Source: Orobanche coerulescens (Eukaryota > Streptophyta > Magnoliopsida > Lamiales > Orobanchaceae). Taken from it: 64,000 nt of DNA. This document shows, one piece after another, positions 1-11,051 of the stretch. The stretch is taken from the NCBI GenBank assembly GCA_033398695.1, contig CM065815.1, positions 8,054,501-8,118,500 on the forward strand, in the 5' to 3' direction. The position numbers and the translations under genes were made by a program. The notes beneath the pieces are model-generated. The model made no database searches. It was given only the letters and a program-made list of their open reading frames with translations, and was not told the origin of the DNA. Every line of letters starts with the position of its first letter. Within the stretch, counting starts at the first letter, position 1.

Positions 1-361
1 GAATGAGGATATAGAACTTATCAATTTTATGCTTTGATATTAAAAAATTGATTCCCACTTTTATAATTATCCTAACATTTCAATGACTAAGAAATCGTAA
101 AAATTAATTCCAAAGACAAACAAAATAATTTAATTGTGTTATTGGATAATTAATTAATTTCATGATATAGTATTTGGCTTTGTGATTTTATTTTCTAAAA
201 TATTTTATATGCTGCATATTTACTTTATTAATAATATTTTATTTACCTAAAATTTCAATTGTTCGGTAAATAAAAAGTGTTGTGAGAAAATAAAAAATTA
301 TTTAATTGCGTTATAATATGAACAATATTCTCTGAGAATCTGTAGTATGTTTATTAATACA

Positions 362-894
362 CTAAATGTCCTCCCGTGCGATGCACGTCGTAAATATTAA
401 ATATTTCATTATATTAACAATATGTGATTGAATTCCAATAATATTCTAAAATTATTATAAAATATACATGAGTCAATATACACACACATACACATACACT
501 ATTATTTGATTTACTTCTATTTATAAACTCTTATCATGTGATCTAAGGGCACAAGATAAGAAAATTATAATTTAATTAAGCACAGACATTTATTTTTTCA
601 TATAAAACAACATGAGTCTTATATTTTTATAAATATTAAATAAATTATATTTATTATTATCAATTTTCATTAAAGTATATAACCCATATTCTTACTAATA
701 ATTTTTTATATAATTTGGCATTAATGTAATTATTTTACTATTTTATAATCAAAACAAATAATATTGAAAAATCAAATAATTGTTAATGTACAAAACTATA
801 AAAATAAACTAAAATAATATTTTTCTTCAATATTCTTATATTTTCATATGGAAATATTTTAATCACCTAAATATATCATAATCATATTTAAATT

Positions 895-947
<53 letters not shown>

Positions 948-1222
948 TATATGGATATCAAATTAAAGAGCATGAAGTAAGAATTAATTTGATATATTTT
1001 TTATCAAAAATAAAATTGATACGAAAAAAGTTATAATTGTTTAAACTATGAGGTTAAAAATAAAAAGAATAAAATGAGAAAAAAAAATAATTGGTAGATA
1101 GTATGTAATGGAATAACACACTAACCCATTTTTTTAAAGATTTTTAAAAAGACAATTAACGTGAAGATGATACGTATTTCTTTAGATTTTTTTTGCGACT
1201 TTATTTTAATATTAAGTATAGA
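362..1222 (-). mobile_element. Degenerate Helitron-like element
   Basis: Read on the minus strand the right edge starts A|TCTATACTTAATATTAAAAT, which resembles the 5' end of plant Helitrons. The left edge holds a short GC hairpin (CGTGCATCGCACG) followed by about 15 nt and TTTAG|T, close to the hairpin plus CTRR-T Helitron 3' end. No coding sequence is left. The 3' terminus departs from the consensus, so this is a tentative call. Confidence 0.35.
898..946. repeat. (AT)n microsatellite
   Basis: About 24 uninterrupted AT units, inside the putative Helitron-like element. Confidence 0.95.
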
Positions 1223-1360
1223 TTAGATTATACACATTGCACAATCGTGGTATAATTATCGTCATTGTATTTATAAATATTTTAGTAATTTAATTGCGTT
1301 AAATTATATAGTTGTCAATTTTATCAGTTATCAATTATCTCTAATAAAAAAAATGAGAAA

Positions 1361-2134
1361 ATGAGAAAATTGGTCCTCTATATGGGATCAATTGGCCAAA
1401 AAAAATTATCTGTCTCCGGCGGACCAAAAAACCCCACATCTCCCTCCTACTTTAGCCAATTTAGTCCTCCGTCGCCGGCCGGAGTATTTTCCGGCCACCG
1501 GAGCTGACGTGGACGACACGTGGTAAAAAATATAAAAACCTAAATAATATTAAAAAATCTAAAAAAATTAAAATTCTGGAATATTAAAAAATCTAAATTT
1601 TAAATTTTTTTAAAAATCTAAAAAAATTTAAAAAAATTTAAAAAAAAATTTAAAAAAAATTAAAATCTAAAAAAATTTAAAAAAATATATAAAAACCTAA
1701 ATAATATAAAAAATCTAAAAAATTAATTTTTAAATTAAATCTAAAAATTTAAAATCTAAAAAAATTAAAAATTAAATTTTTTTATATTTTTTATATTATT
1801 TAGGTTTTATATATTTTTTTAAATTTTTTTAGATTTTAAATTTTTTAAATTTATTTTATATTTTTTTAGATTTTTTAAATTTTTTTAAATTTAGGTTTTT
1901 TAATATTCCAAATTTTTTAATTTTTTTTAGATTTTTTAATATTATTTAGGTTTTTATTTATTTTTTTGCCACGTGCACGTCAGCTCCGGTGGCAGGAAAA
2001 TACTCCGTCCGGCGACGAAGAACTAAATTGGCTAAAGTATGGGGGAGATGTGGGGTTTTTTGGTTCGCCGGAGACAGATGAGTTTTTTTGGCCAGTTGGT
2101 CCCACATAGGGGACCAATTTGATAATTTTCTCAT
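1361..2134. mobile_element. Palindromic foldback element (long-TIR MITE)
   Basis: The two ends are inverted copies over at least 200 bp: ATGAGAAAATTGGTCC at the left and its near reverse complement at the right, then mirrored blocks with CCACATCTCCC, TTTAGCCAATTTAG and CCGGAGCTGACGTG. The centre is A/T-rich and also roughly palindromic, so the whole 774 bp could fold into one hairpin. AGAAA flanks both ends (1356-1360, 2135-2139) but is low-complexity and weak as a target duplication. No ORF. Confidence 0.75.
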
Positions 2135-2277
2135 AGAAAAATTCTAATTAATAAAATCGCCTTTATAGATGGAAGGTTTAGTGAATAAAAATCGACTAAA
2201 AAATATTTTTAAGCGAGATTGGACAAATATTAAACCTTTTACATCAATAATTCGTAAAATGGGAAAACGGTAGGTAC

Positions 2278-2429
2278 TGTTATAAACTTGAGAGAAAAAG
2301 AGAGAAATTGGAAGAGAAGAAGAATAATGTGTGCATTCTTATGAAGGCCAAAAGCCTTCATTTATAGGTATACATCTAGGGTTTCAGGAGTATAAATGTC
2401 ATTCATTAATAAGTACATTAATTACAACA
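2278..2429 (-). repeat. Copia 3' LTR (left copy)
   Basis: 152 bp, TG...CA ends, near-identical to 15458-15609. The reverse strand just inside it carries the purine-rich tract expected before a 3' LTR. Confidence 0.8.
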
Positions 2430-2949
2430 CTCCACCTGAATGATCTTTAATACATGCTGCCTCATTAAAACCTTGTCGGGAAAACCCAGTGGAAAAAACC
2501 CGATCGAAGGAAAAAGAGTACAGCTACTCCCCCTGAAATCGATTACATAAGATCTTTGATTTGACGCATTCCGATCTTGTGTACTAGTCTTCTGAATGTT
2601 GATGTCGGCAACACCTTTGTGAATAAGTTCGCCGACTAATCACTTAAGTGAATATTTGATGTATATACCTTTGAGATTCAAGTGACATCGTCTTCATACA
2701 ATACTTCCTCTTGAATATTATGATGTTCATGCCTCATCAACTCCTTCGGAAAAACCCTGTGGGAAAAAACCGATAGAGAAAAAGAGTATATAGTATAAAT
2801 TTGCTCATGTGTTGCATTGGTTGCCTCGTTAAAAACCTTAACTGAGAAAACCCGGTGGGAAAAAACTTAGAAAGGGAAAAAGAGTACAACCATTTGGTCT
2901 TCAGGACCTTTTGACCTTCAGGGTCGATATAATCTTCAAACTAATTTAA

Positions 2950-4420
2950 AAGTTATCACTCCTCCCTCTCAAGATAACAATCTTGCACTCCAATACCATG
3001 AATATAATTTTCAGACATGGAGAAATTTAGTGAATAAATCTGCTAGATTATCATTATTGCTCTTCTGAAGCTCGTGTGGAAATAAATAGGGCTGAGAATT
3101 TCCCGTCGAGAAATCCCGTCCCGTCCCGAGTCCCGACGGGAAACGGGACCCCGAGTCCCGAATTTTTCGGGACCAGGACCGGGACCTTAAACTTTGGTAA
3201 TTTCGGGACTCGGGAGTCCCGAAATCCCGATCGGGAGTCCCGAAGTCCCGATTGCAAATTTTAATTTCGGGATATTTCGGGACATTTCGGGACATTTCGG
3301 GACATTCGGGACATTTCGAAAAATTATCCTCGGGATCGGGACCGGGACCGGGACTTAAATTTATCCCAATTCGGGAATCGGGACTCCCGAAGTCCCGATC
3401 GGGACCGGGACTTAAATTTATCCCAATTCGGGAATCGGGACTCCTGAAGTCCCGATCGGGACCGGGACCGGGACCACTAAATTGGTCCATTTCGGGACCG
3501 GGACATTCGGGACTCGGGACCGGGACCTCGGGATGTCCCGATTCTCAGCCCTAGAAATAAATTTCATCTTATTTGCCCAAACATTATATGCAACACATAA
3601 ATGGAAAATATTTATCATCATAATAAATAGGCAGTATGAGAACAAATATGAGATCATAATCCCTAATAGCCACCAATATCGAATCTCGATCTCTTTCATG
3701 TAATAAACCAATATGGTTAACACCATTCCACATTCTCCTTCTTGGAGAAATATTAAATTTTGCTAGCATGTTAACTTCAAATTATATATCAGGCCTCATA
3801 ATGTAATGCTTCAATAGCATACAAGTACGGAACTTCTGGTCCTCTTATATCTTTGTTATTTTCTTGAGATCTATATGAGTCGGTATCCACTTCAAGTGGT
3901 AAGACAACCTTTAGGTAGCTAAATGGATAAAAACTGTCCATCACATATGCTCGATCTACAAGTCGAGACAATACTAATACTTAGTTTTATCTAAGTTTTT
4001 CATTTTGAACTTGTCTTTAGACACGAGTTCAAATAATTCACATATATCCTCTTCAGGAGGAATTCACTTAGTCGGTTGATCCACCAGACTATTTCAAAAT
4101 GTATAAATATTTATAACTCAAAATAGTACATGTTGCGAATTTCACGATCCTATTACTTTAGGAACCTCAAGTCCGTCAGGGACTTTCATATCGATATTCG
4201 CGCCCAATGACCCATAGAAAAATGTGGTGATGACGTTACTAATTGAATATCTATATTCATAATAATTGTCATATGTATATTAAATGATGAAATATATTTT
4301 TCCAACGGGAGAATATGTTTCGGGTATGCGCTTAAACCCTTGATATGCTAATCTCGCTTATCTTTCACCACTTTATTTTATTTTACGAGTTAAGCTCTGT
4401 CTCAATTGCTTATATTTATT
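2950..4420 (-). pseudogene. Copia pol remnant (reverse transcriptase and RNase H end)
   Basis: Read leftward this stretch keeps scattered fragments of a Ty1/copia polyprotein. At about 4155-4195 MKVPDGLEVPK matches the reverse-transcriptase stretch usually following IYM. At about 4040-4110 NRLSEFLLK matches the YNRLSEYLL segment. At 3790-3970 GPEVPYLYAIEAL matches the block before RNase H, and at 3015-3065 DNLADLFTKFL matches the polyprotein C-terminus. Stops and frameshifts separate the pieces, the YVDD catalytic block is not recognisable, and a hAT MITE interrupts it at 3087-3553. It is not functional. The family call is secure; exact edges are not. Confidence 0.75.
3087..3553. mobile_element. 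hAT MITE, CGGGAC-rich
   Basis: Terminal inverted repeat TAGGGCTGAGAAT at both ends, flanked by a perfect 8 bp duplication GAAATAAA (3079-3086, 3554-3561). The 467 bp interior is almost wholly made of CGGGAC/GTCCCG units in both orientations, with a tandem repeat of about 68 bp around 3349-3480. Long open frames across it (Gly/Pro/Asp/Arg repeats) come from this simple composition. Confidence 0.9.
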
Positions 4421-4561
4421 TAGTGCTTCAGGCACTCCACTAGCAATTGTTGAGACACAAAGTGTTGTCGACAACTGTCATTCTATAAACAATTCTCCCA
4501 TATTCACAAAGTCCATGACAACTTCAACAAAATCAAATATTCAACATTTCCCATAACATTT

Positions 4562-5733
4562 TGTTGTGTCAAGATTTATCCATCCCGACAGGCGATCGAT
4601 TATAAGGCCGAGCGACCAAGTCAACTCCAGTCAAACTATGGCTAGCTCGCCTAATCAAAGACACCATACTACCATCAGGTACCTAGCGATCGACTCCCAA
4701 GGCGATCGCCCTTTGGCATATGGCGATCGACTCTAGTGTCCGGCTAAGGACGGTCGACCTACGCCCCGAGCAGAGATGATCGCCCGTCAAAGTCTTCGAG
4801 GACTGGATCTCAGAACAGCACCCACGTGCAGATCCACAAAAGGCGCTGACAGACAAGATCTTCACTGACAGACAAGATCTTTTGCTGACAGACAAGACCT
4901 TCGACCACAGCCTGTCACCTACCTCACCTACCGGTAGGCGCGCCGAAAGTTGTCAGTGGGACCACCCGTGACAGCAACTCAAGGACGCGTGCAGGCTTCT
5001 CATTGGACCGCGCGGTTGACTGCCAGCAACTTCTGCAGACTTTAAGGAGACAAGCCCATGTGCTAAAAGATGATCGCCCGATTATTATAATACAGAAAAG
5101 GCGATCGCCCGGCATATCCAAGTCCTATAAATAGAGAACCTACTCCTACTGGAAAAAGGTTCGGAATTCATTTCACCAACAACAGAAATACAGTAGAACA
5201 TACATACCATCAAGCTCCCTGCTTTCTCGCCGGAATCCATCTCAGTACTTCTCTCTCCGAATCTCTCGTCCAGAAGACGATCGGCAGAGGCAACAAGTCT
5301 CCACTAGACAGATTCCAAGAGATTCATAAGCCCAGGAGCCCAAGCATCCAGCTAAATACTCGTCGTGAGAGACTGTCGATCTCTCACCGCCGCGACTGTT
5401 CATCTCCTTTGTTACAAGAACTCACAGAGCATCAGATCTGGTTCTTCCGACAATCTACACGCTCACTAACTAAGATAACAAGAATCTTTACACTCATTGT
5501 AATTGTATTCTTACATTAGTACTTGTATCCCCGAATATTAGTATTAATAATATCTCGCGAGAGCATTCAAGCCCGGGACTAACAACCCTGTAAAATCTTG
5601 TGTTATTAAGGGCTCTTGCATTTGTACTTGTATCCCCGAATATTTATCTTTCTCACGGAAGTGCTCTTGCATTTGTTTGCTATCCATCCATTCCAGCAAT
5701 ATCTATCTCCGGATAATATTTTGGGTAGCAACA
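4562..5733 (+). repeat. LARD 5' LTR
   Basis: Begins TGTTGTGTCAAG and ends GGGTAGCAACA. A TATA box (TATAAATA, 5126-5133) marks the likely promoter. Rich in CGATCG-containing words. It contains a duplicated CTTGTATCCCCGAATATT segment absent from the right LTR. Confidence 0.88.
5126..5133 (+). promoter_or_regulatory. LTR TATA box
   Basis: TATAAATA in the context CCTATAAATAGAG; the same sequence lies at 10518-10525 in the other LTR. Likely U3/R promoter. Confidence 0.6.
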
Positions 5734-5786
5734 ATTGGCGCAAGAAGGAGGGCATCTAACCCTCAAATTATTATTCCACAGTTCAC

Positions 5787-6264
5787 CATCTAACATGATG
5801 GACTAAGGCACGAGATCGCCTCCCCCGCACAACGTACACTGTCGAAGGTCGGCATCTACATGACGATCCAAGGTGGAAGAGTGCAGCCATGGTCCTGGTG
5901 GTCGATGGAACCGACTGCTTAGGCCATGCAAGGTCCCTTTGGGCCAAGATCGCCCGCCCTTCGTTTAAATACGAGGCCGGCGTAGTCTGAGGGCCCTCCA
6001 AAGTTAATCCGTGGACACGATCGCTCGCCCTCAAAGGTTCATCATCTAACATGGTGAACCCGGACAATGCGACGTGCCACAACCCCCCGTCTCAACGTAC
6101 ACCGTCGAGGTTCGCCATCTTCATGGTGGGCCGAGGTGGAAGCAGAGCTAAACAAGCCGCGGGCGTGGAGTTGAATCATCCGCCGGCCGCGCAAGGACTC
6201 CTCTAGGCGAGACCGCACGCCCTTCGTTTAAATACGAGGCGGCGCGGCTATGAGAGGACCCTCA
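5787..6264 (+). repeat. Tandem repeat in LARD leader, period about 260 bp
   Basis: Two diverged units, each running from CATCTAACATGRTG through a CGTACAC..GTCGA block to CGTTTAAATACGAGGC and a GAGGRCCCTC end. They lie just downstream of the primer-binding region. No coding role seen. The following 6265-6805 is low in recognisable signal. Confidence 0.7.
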
Positions 6265-6805
6265 TAATAAAGTGAGTCACGAGATACTCAATGTCTTCGC
6301 GCATCAAGACATGATCAAGGAGTCGGTCCATCGAACTCCGCGATCGTGCACGGTTCCTCAAGACGGATGACCGTCCTCGAGGATTCGACAAAGTTGAAGA
6401 CAGCTCACTCAACGAATTATTTTCATCCCCTTACTTCCACTAAGTGAATAAAAACAAGGGGGAAGAGTGCGGACTACCTATACGACGATCGTCGCTATTC
6501 AACCACATACGGAGATCGTCATTTTTTCAGAATTTGTGCAGCGATCGAATTTGTTGTAAAAGTTATCTTTATGAGTTTATCAATTCATTTGGAACTACCC
6601 TCGCAACGATCTCTCCTCACACATTTGGACAAAGTCAAACAAAGACTCAAAAATAACAACCATTCAAGTGATAAGTCAGAAATTCAAAACGTTCATTTCA
6701 TTACTTGAAAAGATCAGAGTACATGGTCGCCCGAAGGCCTAAATGCTACAAAAGAAAGCTACAAAATTACAAGGAAGTAAGCTAAAACGTCAAAAATGAA
6801 GTGCC

Positions 6806-9442
6806 TCAGGCCCCTACCTGGCCTTCACCATCAGCATCCGGTGCGGTCCCCTCATCTTCCGGAGCGTCGGGATGAGCAAGATTGGCCGGAGATGGATACC
6901 AGCTCAAATCCACGCCGATGTACGCAAGATCCAAGATCGGCAAGGAGAAAGCTGAATGGAGAGGATGCTCCAACGCATACGCTTTGAAGTTCTCAGCAAG
7001 AAGTCCGACCTCCGAACCTCCCTTCTTAGCTGCTCGGATCGAGTCGGCGAACGCCAAATAATAGGCGAACTCGCTGACAAACTCCAAGTTTTGAAAGGGG
7101 TCAGCCTTGGTCGCCTCTACCTCTCCTTTCATCTCCGCCATCGCCTGTTGCGACCCCTGGAGCTCGGCCTCCCCCGCAGCTACTTTTTCCCTCGCCTTCG
7201 TCAGCTCGCTGGTCAACCGAGCGATCGTCACCTTCTGGCGATCGGCCTCCTCTTCAGCAACCTTCTGCGACCGGATGGCATTCAGCATCTGGTCCCGAAA
7301 TCGGTCGACCGCCAGACGAGACAACTCGGTTTCCTTCTTCGCCAGCTCAAGCTCGTGGCTCGCCCGCCTGGCCGCCTCCAGAGAGTCCTTCTCCATCGCC
7401 ACGATCTTATCGGCAAACTCGGCGTTCTCTTTCCGAGCCGCCTCAAGATCCGCCTGCAGGCGAATAGTGGAGGGCCGCCCCTCAAACTCCTGAGCAGCCT
7501 GGACAGCCATGGTCACCGTCTGGAGAGAAAGGGCGAGAACAGCCTGCATCGAACTCCCCGATCGCTGACGAGCGATCGCATCCAGATCGGTCGTCCAGGC
7601 CTTCGGCAGAGTAGAAGTAGCCTTGCTGACGTATGGAGGAATGTCGAAGGACTGGCGAGGAGATCGGCTCGCTAGGAAATCCACGACCATCAGCGGGCAA
7701 GACGGATCTGTGCGACGGATCCTACATCAAAACAACAAAGTTAACACAACTCCTACGCAATTGCAAGTTTCAACACAAAAACGAAATCTACCTCTCATCC
7801 TTCTCGGGGTCCCGACCGAAATACGGTTTCCCACGAGGGGTCTCAGCATCCGCGATCGCCATCTCCCGCATAAAAGCCTTAGAGGGCGGCTCATTCTCCG
7901 GAGCGAAAATGGTGATCGGAGGCGCAGCGATCGGCACTTCATTGCCAGGGGCAGGAACCGAAGTTTCTTCCGGCCTCGGCCTCTTGCGATTCGCTCGAAG
8001 CCTCTCCTCCGGAACTCCCTCCTCAGCCACGATCGGCTCCACGCGAGGTTCCGCCTCCGGAACAATTGGCAACGCAACAGGTGGGGCCCGAGATGACTTC
8101 TTGTGACGGAGACGACCTAGAACTCCAGGGTTCGACATGGTGATCTCCGGTGGGGGCTCCAAAAAGCGAGGAAAGCGAACCTCTGCAGTTAATACGATCG
8201 ACCAACAGTCAGACACTTTCCTCAAGTAAGGCGATCGCGTTGAAAGTGAAGGTCACAGAAACTCATACCTGGTACCGAGAGATGTTTCGGGAAGCGGAAT
8301 AGCCGAGCCGACAACCAACGACTCTCCTTATTGATCCGGTTGGCGTCAAGGTCGTCGTCCGACAAGCTCCTTATCCGCTCCCAAACAACCAGGAAGTCAA
8401 AAGGCAGCTCCTCGACCGCCGGAATGTGAAAACCTGCAAAACCGAAATCAAATTAGATTAGTCCAAAATGCATCCGAACGAAGGGAGAGTCTAAACCCTT
8501 ACCGGGATTCCTCTCCCGAAACTCAGTAGGGATCTCCAGCTCGCCCGAAGGATTGTCGCTCGCGGAAGCCCTCCACTTGCCGGCGACCCAGAACCACTTC
8601 GTCTGATCGCCCCGCATCTTATTCGGGACTCCGTGAATTACCCGACCAGATCGGCCCTGAATATGGTAACCGCCGACCAACCCTTTCTGAGCCGTCATTT
8701 TGAACAAATGGTTCATCTCCAACGGTGATGGGAGGCGGTACAGGCGGTGACCGCCGAAAAGGGTGAGAGTGCAGATAATTTGGAGCCAGGCGTTCGGCGT
8801 CAGCTGAAGTGGCGCCACATTCCAAGCAGCCAGCATATGGGAGACAGCAAAGGATAGAGAGAAGCGCAGCCCGGCCTCCATAATCGCCTCATTTACGGCG
8901 ACCATACCCATCGGAGGCTGATCAGCTCGCTCATTCTCCGCCGGCGCGAACATGTCCACATCTGAAGGAACATGGAACCTCGTCCTCCAGACGGACAGAT
9001 CTTTCCTGATCGTCGAACTCCGTATTTGGCCAAGCGACCACCCAGATCGCTGCGCAACCCGGTACTGCGACCGTTTGGGAAGCTGATAAGGGTAGGCGAC
9101 CGAGTATCCCCGGAAATCGAATCTCGGAGTCGGACCGGTCAACTTCTCCATTATCTCTGCAAAAGCCTTATAGGCCCGGCCGAAAGCACTATGCTGCTCC
9201 CAGTACGCCCTAATCGCCAGATCTCTCTCTATCTGCGATCGTCTTTCTTCAGCAGCCGCCTCCTTAGCGACGTCGGCTTCGTTAAATAAAGCCTCGACTT
9301 CAGCAGGGTCGATTCCGGCCCGAATAGCTTCAGCGGCCGTCTCCAGGTGGAAGTCGGAAGAAGGTTCTCCCCGGACAGTCGATGTCCCGGCGGCAGAACT
9401 GGTACCCACTCCACGTGATGATGAGGTTCCGGCCATTCTCAA
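6806..9442 (-). CDS. Antisense spliced gene in LARD (putative 'gypsy type transposon' protein)
   Basis: Four exons join in frame on the minus strand: 9442-8503, 8433-8269, 8182-7792 and 7721-6806, giving 803 codons plus stop with GT-AG junctions at all three introns (phases 1, 1, 2). Exon 1 starts with a Ser/Gly-rich tail. Roughly residues 155-300 (including FHVPSDVDMF and LTPNAWLQIICTL) resemble the plant domain called 'putative gypsy type transposon' (PF04195). The middle is Pro/Glu-rich and basic; residues about 586-685 form a strong Ala/Glu/Lys coiled coil; the C-terminus is acidic. It runs opposite to the LTRs and has its own TATA box at 9584-9591. Biochemical function is unknown. No stop or frameshift interrupts it, which is unusual among the decayed neighbours. 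The start is the first ATG after the TATA box in this frame. The domain name is from memory. Confidence 0.78.
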
Positions 9443-9583
9443 AGAAAGATAAGGAGAAAAGGATTTTTCTTACCCGAAGGTGAAATCAAACGACGATCGG
9501 CACTAAGATCTTCAGAAAAATCGACAGCAAGTCCTTCTTTCTCCAGTAAGTGCGCGTGAGGACGAAGACTGCAGCACTGCGCC

Positions 9584-9591
9584 CTTTTATA
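9584..9591 (-). promoter_or_regulatory. TATA box of the antisense gene
   Basis: On the minus strand CTATAAAAGGGCGC lies about 145 bp upstream of the antisense ATG (9442). It fits the plant TATA consensus and a short 5' UTR, and it is inside the element but outside its LTRs. Confidence 0.6.
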
Positions 9592-9953
9592 GGAGAAGGC
9601 AGGGACTCGTTTGCAATAAGGGAAAACCTCAGGGGTCGGATCTCAAACGACGCATTAATTGACTCCCTCGAGACCCGTGTACGCATCTTTTCAAGGACGC
9701 GTCAGCCGAGGAGTCATTAATGACTGTTGGCATCCTCCAATAGAAGCCCGACACGTGCGCGGAGACTTTTCCACGCCCATTGCTTTTTCCCGCGCAGTTT
9801 AGCGGCCAACCAGGTCGTCCGAACTCAGGATATATCACCTCAAAGACGATCGCCAGTTCAGTTAAACACAAAGTCGCTCGTCAAAAGTTCAGCGATCGCC
9901 AAGAGAACCACCTCACCCCACGTTTCCAACATAGGAGCGAGCTGGGGGGCAAT

Positions 9954-11051
9954 TGTTGTGTCAAGATTTATCCATCCTGACAGGCGATCGACTATAAGGC
10001 CGAACGACCAAGTCAACTCCAGTCAAACTATGGCTAGCTCGCCTAATCAAAGACGCCAGACCACCATCAGGTACCTAGCGATCGACTCCCAAGGCGATCG
10101 CCCTTTGGCATCTGGCGATCGACTCTAGTGTCCGGCTAAGGACGGTCGACCTACGCCCCGAGCAGAGATGATCGCCCGTCAATGTCTTCGAGGACTGGAT
10201 CTCAGAACAGCACCCACGTGCAGATCCACAAAAGGCGCTGACAGACAAGATCTTCACTGACATACAAGATCTTTTGCTGACAGACAAGACCTTTGACCAC
10301 AGCCTGTCACCTACCTCACCTACCGGCAGGCGCGCCGAAAGTTGTCAGTGGGACCACCCGTGACAGCAACTCAAGGACGCGTGCAGGCTTCTCATTGGAC
10401 CGCGCGGTTGACTGCCAGCAACTCCTGCAGACTTTAAGGAGACAAGCCCATGTACTAAAAGACGATCGCCCGATTATTATAATACAGAAAAGGCGATCGC
10501 CCGGCATATCCAAGTCCTATAAATAGAGAACCTCCTCCTACTGGAAAAAGGTTCGGAATTCATTTCACCAACAACAGAAATACAGTAGAACATACATACC
10601 ATCACGCTCCCTGCTTTCTCGCCGGAATCCATCTCAGGACTTCTCTCTCCGAATCTCTCGTCCAGAAGACGATCGGCAGAGGCAGCAAGTCTCCACTAGA
10701 TAGATTCCAAGAGATTCATAAGCCCAGGAGCCCAAGCATCCAGCTAAATACTCGCCGTGAGAGACTGTCGATCTCTCACCGCTGCGACTGTTCATCTCCT
10801 TTGTTACAAGAACTCACAGACTAGCTAAGATAACAAGAATCTTTACACTCATTGTAATTGTATTCTTACATTAGTACTTGTATCCCCGAATATTAGTATT
10901 AATAATATCTCGCGAGAGCATTCAAGCCCGGGACTAACATCCCCGACAAATCTTGTGTTATTTATCTTTCTCACGGAAGTGCTCTTGCATTTGTTTGCTA
11001 TCCATCCATTCCAGCAATATCTATCTCCGGATAATATTTTGGGTAGCAACA
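9954..11051 (+). repeat. LARD 3' LTR
   Basis: 1098 bp partner of 4562-5733; TATA at 10518-10525. Compared with the 5' copy it lacks about 40 bp near 10820 and the duplicated segment near 10955. Preceded by the G-rich polypurine tract. Confidence 0.88.

Larger units (their letters stand above)
4562..11051 (+). mobile_element. Non-autonomous LTR retrotransposon (LARD, possibly Tat lineage)
   Basis: Bounded by a perfect 5 bp duplication CATTT (4557-4561 and 11052-11056). LTRs are 1172 and 1098 bp, TG...CA, and near-identical by eye apart from two indels. The primer-binding region (ATTGGCGCAAGAAGGAGG, from 5734) and polypurine tract (AGCTGGGGGGC, about 9939-9949) set the element on the + strand. 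The 4.2 kb interior has no gag, protease, reverse transcriptase or integrase that I can recognise; instead it carries tandem repeats and an antisense four-exon gene. Antisense ORFs are known from Tat/Ogre-lineage Ty3 elements, which is why I suggest that lineage; it is inference. Confidence 0.85.

Noticed and set aside
3011..3726. Several overlapping open frames on both strands, rich in Gly, Pro, Asp and Arg
   Set aside because: They follow the CGGGAC repeat of the hAT MITE in several frames; no domain, and they cross the element boundary.
6956..8106. Plus-strand open frames of 128-239 codons
   Set aside because: They lie opposite exons 3 and 4 of the antisense gene, are Arg/Leu/Ser-rich shadows of GC-rich coding DNA and have no splice or domain support.
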